Source: an uncultured Chloroflexota bacterium (GTDB lineage Bacteria; Chloroflexota; Anaerolineae; Aggregatilineales; Phototrophicaceae). From it: 25,315 nucleotides of DNA. Location: positions 1 through 25,315 of the forward strand of contig CALBRY010000032.1 in assembly GCA_937927665.1 (NCBI GenBank). Direction: 5' to 3'. The notes under the pieces were generated by a model. It made no database searches. It saw nothing but the letters and a program-made list of their open reading frames with translations, and had not been told where the DNA came from. The position numbers and the translations under genes were made by a program. Of the stretch, positions 23,629 to 25,315 are shown piece by piece; within the stretch, counting starts at the first letter, position 1, and every line of letters starts with the position of its first letter.

Positions 23629-24477
23629 ATGGCTGACGAGTCGCGTGTGCCTGTTCTGGAAATCGTCAACATTTCAAAATATTTCGGCAGTGTGATTGCA
23701 CTCAAAGATGTGTCGCTTCGGCTGATGTCGGGTGAAGTGCTGTGCTTACTCGGTGACAACGGAGCGGGCAAATCAACCTTGATCAAGACGCTTTCGGGTG
23801 TGCATCAACCAGATGAGGGCGAATATCTGGTTGAGGGAAAACCGGTAGCGTTCACCTCGCCGCGTGATGCGCTGGCGCATGGAATCGCCACTGTATACCA
23901 AGACCTCGCTATGATTCCGTTGATGAGCATCGCCCGCAATTTCTTCTTAGGGAGCGAGCCGACGACCGGGTGGGGCATCTTCAAGCGCTTCGACATCAAG
24001 AAGGCGGGAGAAATCGCCCGTAATGAGATGTCGAAAATGGGGATCGACATCCGTGACCCAGAGCAGGCGGTTGGGACACTTTCGGGCGGTGAGCGGCAGT
24101 CGGTCGCGATTGCGCGCGCAGTCTACTTTGGCGCGAAAGTGCTGATCCTCGACGAACCAACCTCGGCGCTCGGCGTGAAGCAAGCGGGAACGGTGCTGCG
24201 CTACATTGCTAAAGCGCGGGCGCAAGGTGTGGCAGTGATTTTTATCACGCACAACCCGCACCATGCTTACCCGATTGGCGACAAATTCACAATTCTTAAG
24301 CGTGGACGCACGCTCGGCACGTTTACGAAGCATGATCTATCACGCGACGAGATGGTTCGCATGATGAGCGGCGGGGAAGAATTGGAAGCGTTGGAACACG
24401 AACTGCGCGAGTACAGCGCCGATAAGACTTTAGAGGGTTACGCGGACGCACTGAAACAGGAAAGCGAAGCGCTGTAG
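23629..24477 (+). CDS. Sugar/inositol ABC transporter ATPase, single-domain (FrcA-like)
   Basis: 282 residues. Walker A is GDNGAGKST (42-50), the Q-loop Gln is at 91, LSGGERQS at 151-158, Walker B VLILDE at 171-176, and the switch His at 208 (FITHNPHHAYPIGD). It has one nucleotide-binding domain, unlike the double-domain RbsA/XylG ATPases of about 500 residues, so it must work as a homodimer like FrcA. GGAGG lies nine bases before the ATG at 23629, and the permease TGA is one base upstream. The C-terminal 40 residues are acidic and outside the conserved domain. The operon ends here, with a terminator at 24533. Confidence 0.93.
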   Translation: MADESRVPVLEIVNISKYFGSVIALKDVSLRLMSGEVLCLLGDNGAGKSTLIKTLSGVHQPDEGEYLVEGKPVAFTSPRDALAHGIATVYQDLAMIPLMSIARNFFLGSEPTTGWGIFKRFDIKKAGEIARNEMSKMGIDIRDPEQAVGTLSGGERQSVAIARAVYFGAKVLILDEPTSALGVKQAGTVLRYIAKARAQGVAVIFITHNPHHAYPIGDKFTILKRGRTLGTFTKHDLSRDEMVRMMSGGEELEALEHELREYSADKTLEGYADALKQESEAL

Positions 24478-24532
24478 CCTGTTTGAACCGGTAGATTGAG
24501 CTTACCGTTTAGAAAACAACTTCGAACGCATC

Positions 24533-24564
24533 AAAAACCCTGCCCATAAGCGGCGGGGTTTTTT
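24533..24564 (+). terminator. Rho-independent terminator of the inositol transport operon
   Basis: A 12-pair stem, AAAAACCCTGCC with GGCGGGGTTTTT (one U-G wobble), encloses a seven-base loop and runs into a T6 tract. It is 56 bases past the ATPase stop. The A-run on the other side would also allow termination from the opposite strand. Between 24478 and 24532 only a weak CGGTA/TACCG stem is seen. Confidence 0.9.
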
Positions 24565-24621
24565 CGAATTATGACGCACACAACCGCGACACGCCGCGCA
24601 CATGACTTCTACATATTTCGG

Positions 24622-24660
24622 CTCTATCGTGAGGGTAAATCGGCAAGCAATACGATAGAG
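24622..24660 (+). promoter_or_regulatory. Leader inverted repeat that can mask the DUF2202 ribosome site
   Basis: CTCTATCGT (24622-24630) and ACGATAGAG (24652-24660) are perfect nine-base arms around a 21-base loop. The 3' arm shares GAG with the GAGGAG ribosome site at 24658-24663, nine to ten bases before the ATG at 24672. If transcription begins upstream of 24622, folding would reduce access to the ribosome site. If the repeat is DNA-level, it could instead be an operator. Confidence 0.55.
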
Positions 24661-24671
24661 GAGAAGCAGTT

Positions 24672-25301
24672 ATGAACGCAAAACGGATGTGGATCACCCT
24701 GCTGGTTATCGCGGCAGTTTTGGCACTCGGTATAACCGCAGTATCAGCGCAAGAAGCTCCCGGCAATGGAACGGGGAGCGGCGGCGGACAAGGGAGCGGC
24801 TATCAAGGTGGGCGCAATGGTGACGCTCCACGCGGGAATGCCAACAGCGGTAGCGGTATGAATGGCGGCGGTTTTATGCTTTACTTGCCCCCCGCTTCGG
24901 TCGATGAACTGCCGCAGGACGTGATCGACCTGATGATTGATGGTTGGATCGATGAGCAGCATGCTTATGCAGTCTACGGCGCGGTGATCGAACAGTTCGG
25001 CGCAGTGCGTCCGTTCACCAATATCCAGCGCAGCGAATTACAGCACATCGACGCATGGGAAACCCTGCTTGAGCGCTATGGGATCGCTGTACCTGAGAGT
25101 CCCGCTTTTGATCTGCCGGTGTTTGCCAGCGTAAGCGAAGCGTGCGCGATTGGTGCGAGCGCAGAAATCGCCAACTTCGACCTGTACGACGCGATGCTTG
25201 CAGCATTTGAACCGTACCCCGACCTGCTCTACGTGGCGCAAAATCTGCGCGACGCGTCGGAGTTCAGCCATCTCCCTGCATTCGAGATGTGCGCCGGCTA
25301 A
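24672..25301 (+). CDS. Secreted DUF2202 ferritin-like diiron protein
   Basis: 209 residues. A signal peptide (1-26, ending VSA before Gln) is followed by a Gly/Asn/Ser-rich low-complexity linker (28-68) and then a four-helix domain. The ferritin-like metal pattern is complete: E95 (IDEQHAYAVY), E122 with H125 (SELQHIDAW), E165 (GASAEIANFDLYD) and E197 with H200 (ASEFSH). This matches DUF2202, whose members are predicted to bind two metals. Their function is not established. C158 and C207 could form a disulfide. It has its own upstream leader with an inverted repeat and is separated from the transport operon by a terminator. The start ATG has a strong GAGGAG site. Bases 25302-25315 hold nothing to call. 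Confidence 0.87.
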   Translation: MNAKRMWITLLVIAAVLALGITAVSAQEAPGNGTGSGGGQGSGYQGGRNGDAPRGNANSGSGMNGGGFMLYLPPASVDELPQDVIDLMIDGWIDEQHAYAVYGAVIEQFGAVRPFTNIQRSELQHIDAWETLLERYGIAVPESPAFDLPVFASVSEACAIGASAEIANFDLYDAMLAAFEPYPDLLYVAQNLRDASEFSHLPAFEMCAG

Positions 25302-25315
25302 CGCGAACACAGTTA

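Overview
This is a 25.3 kb stretch of a bacterial chromosome with moderately high G+C. It has no mobile element, rRNA or tRNA that I can see. Several features suggest a Chloroflexota, Anaerolineae-like bacterium: an ECF sigma factor paired with a single-pass membrane protein carrying a Thr/Pro-rich linker, a DUF998 protein, a secreted DUF2202 ferritin-like protein, and FrcBCA-type sugar transport. The lineage call rests on gene style only.

Layout. (1) Bases 1-3106, minus strand: a polytopic GT-C/STT3-like membrane protein, an ECF sigma factor and a probable membrane anti-sigma or sensor protein, packed as one operon. (2) Bases 3455-7466, plus strand: a ferric-siderophore uptake operon with two FecCD permeases, a FecE-type ATPase and a sucrase/ferredoxin-like (Apd1-like) [2Fe-2S] protein, without a substrate-binding protein. 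(3) Bases 7496-10977, minus strand: a zinc-ribbon protein, a DUF998 membrane protein and the Tex RNA-binding protein. (4) Bases 11076-20147, minus strand: a myo-inositol catabolic operon in transcription order iclR, iolC, a hydroxypyruvate-isomerase-like gene, iolD, iolE, iolG, iolA and a LacD/YihT-type aldolase. (5) Bases 20351-24477, plus strand and divergent: a second inositol-dehydrogenase-like oxidoreductase and an ABC importer (binding protein, permease, single-domain ATPase), closed by a clear intrinsic terminator. (6) Bases 24672-25301: a secreted DUF2202 diiron protein behind a leader that can fold over its ribosome-binding site.

How the inositol genes fit together. The importer brings in an inositol or similar polyol. 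IolG (and perhaps the second oxidoreductase) oxidises it, IolE dehydrates it and IolD opens the ring. An isomerase must then make 2-deoxy-5-keto-gluconate. IolC phosphorylates that, the aldolase splits it, and IolA yields acetyl-CoA. The usual isomerase, IolB, is not encoded here. A TIM-barrel hydroxypyruvate-isomerase-like gene sits between iolC and iolD and is a candidate replacement. The 203-bp divergent control region holds a 19-bp near-perfect palindrome lying over a TATAAT -10 box of the catabolic operon, and a TTGACA-17-TAGTAT promoter facing the transport operon. This suggests IclR-type autoregulation of both arms.

The most noteworthy points are the missing iolB with its candidate substitute, the operator-promoter layout, several strong hairpins between cistrons, the Apd1-like Cys2His2 ligand pattern in the siderophore operon, a possible 11-codon leader ORF coupled to the first siderophore permease gene, and STT3-like motifs in the membrane protein. 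I see no entirely new defence or mobile system.
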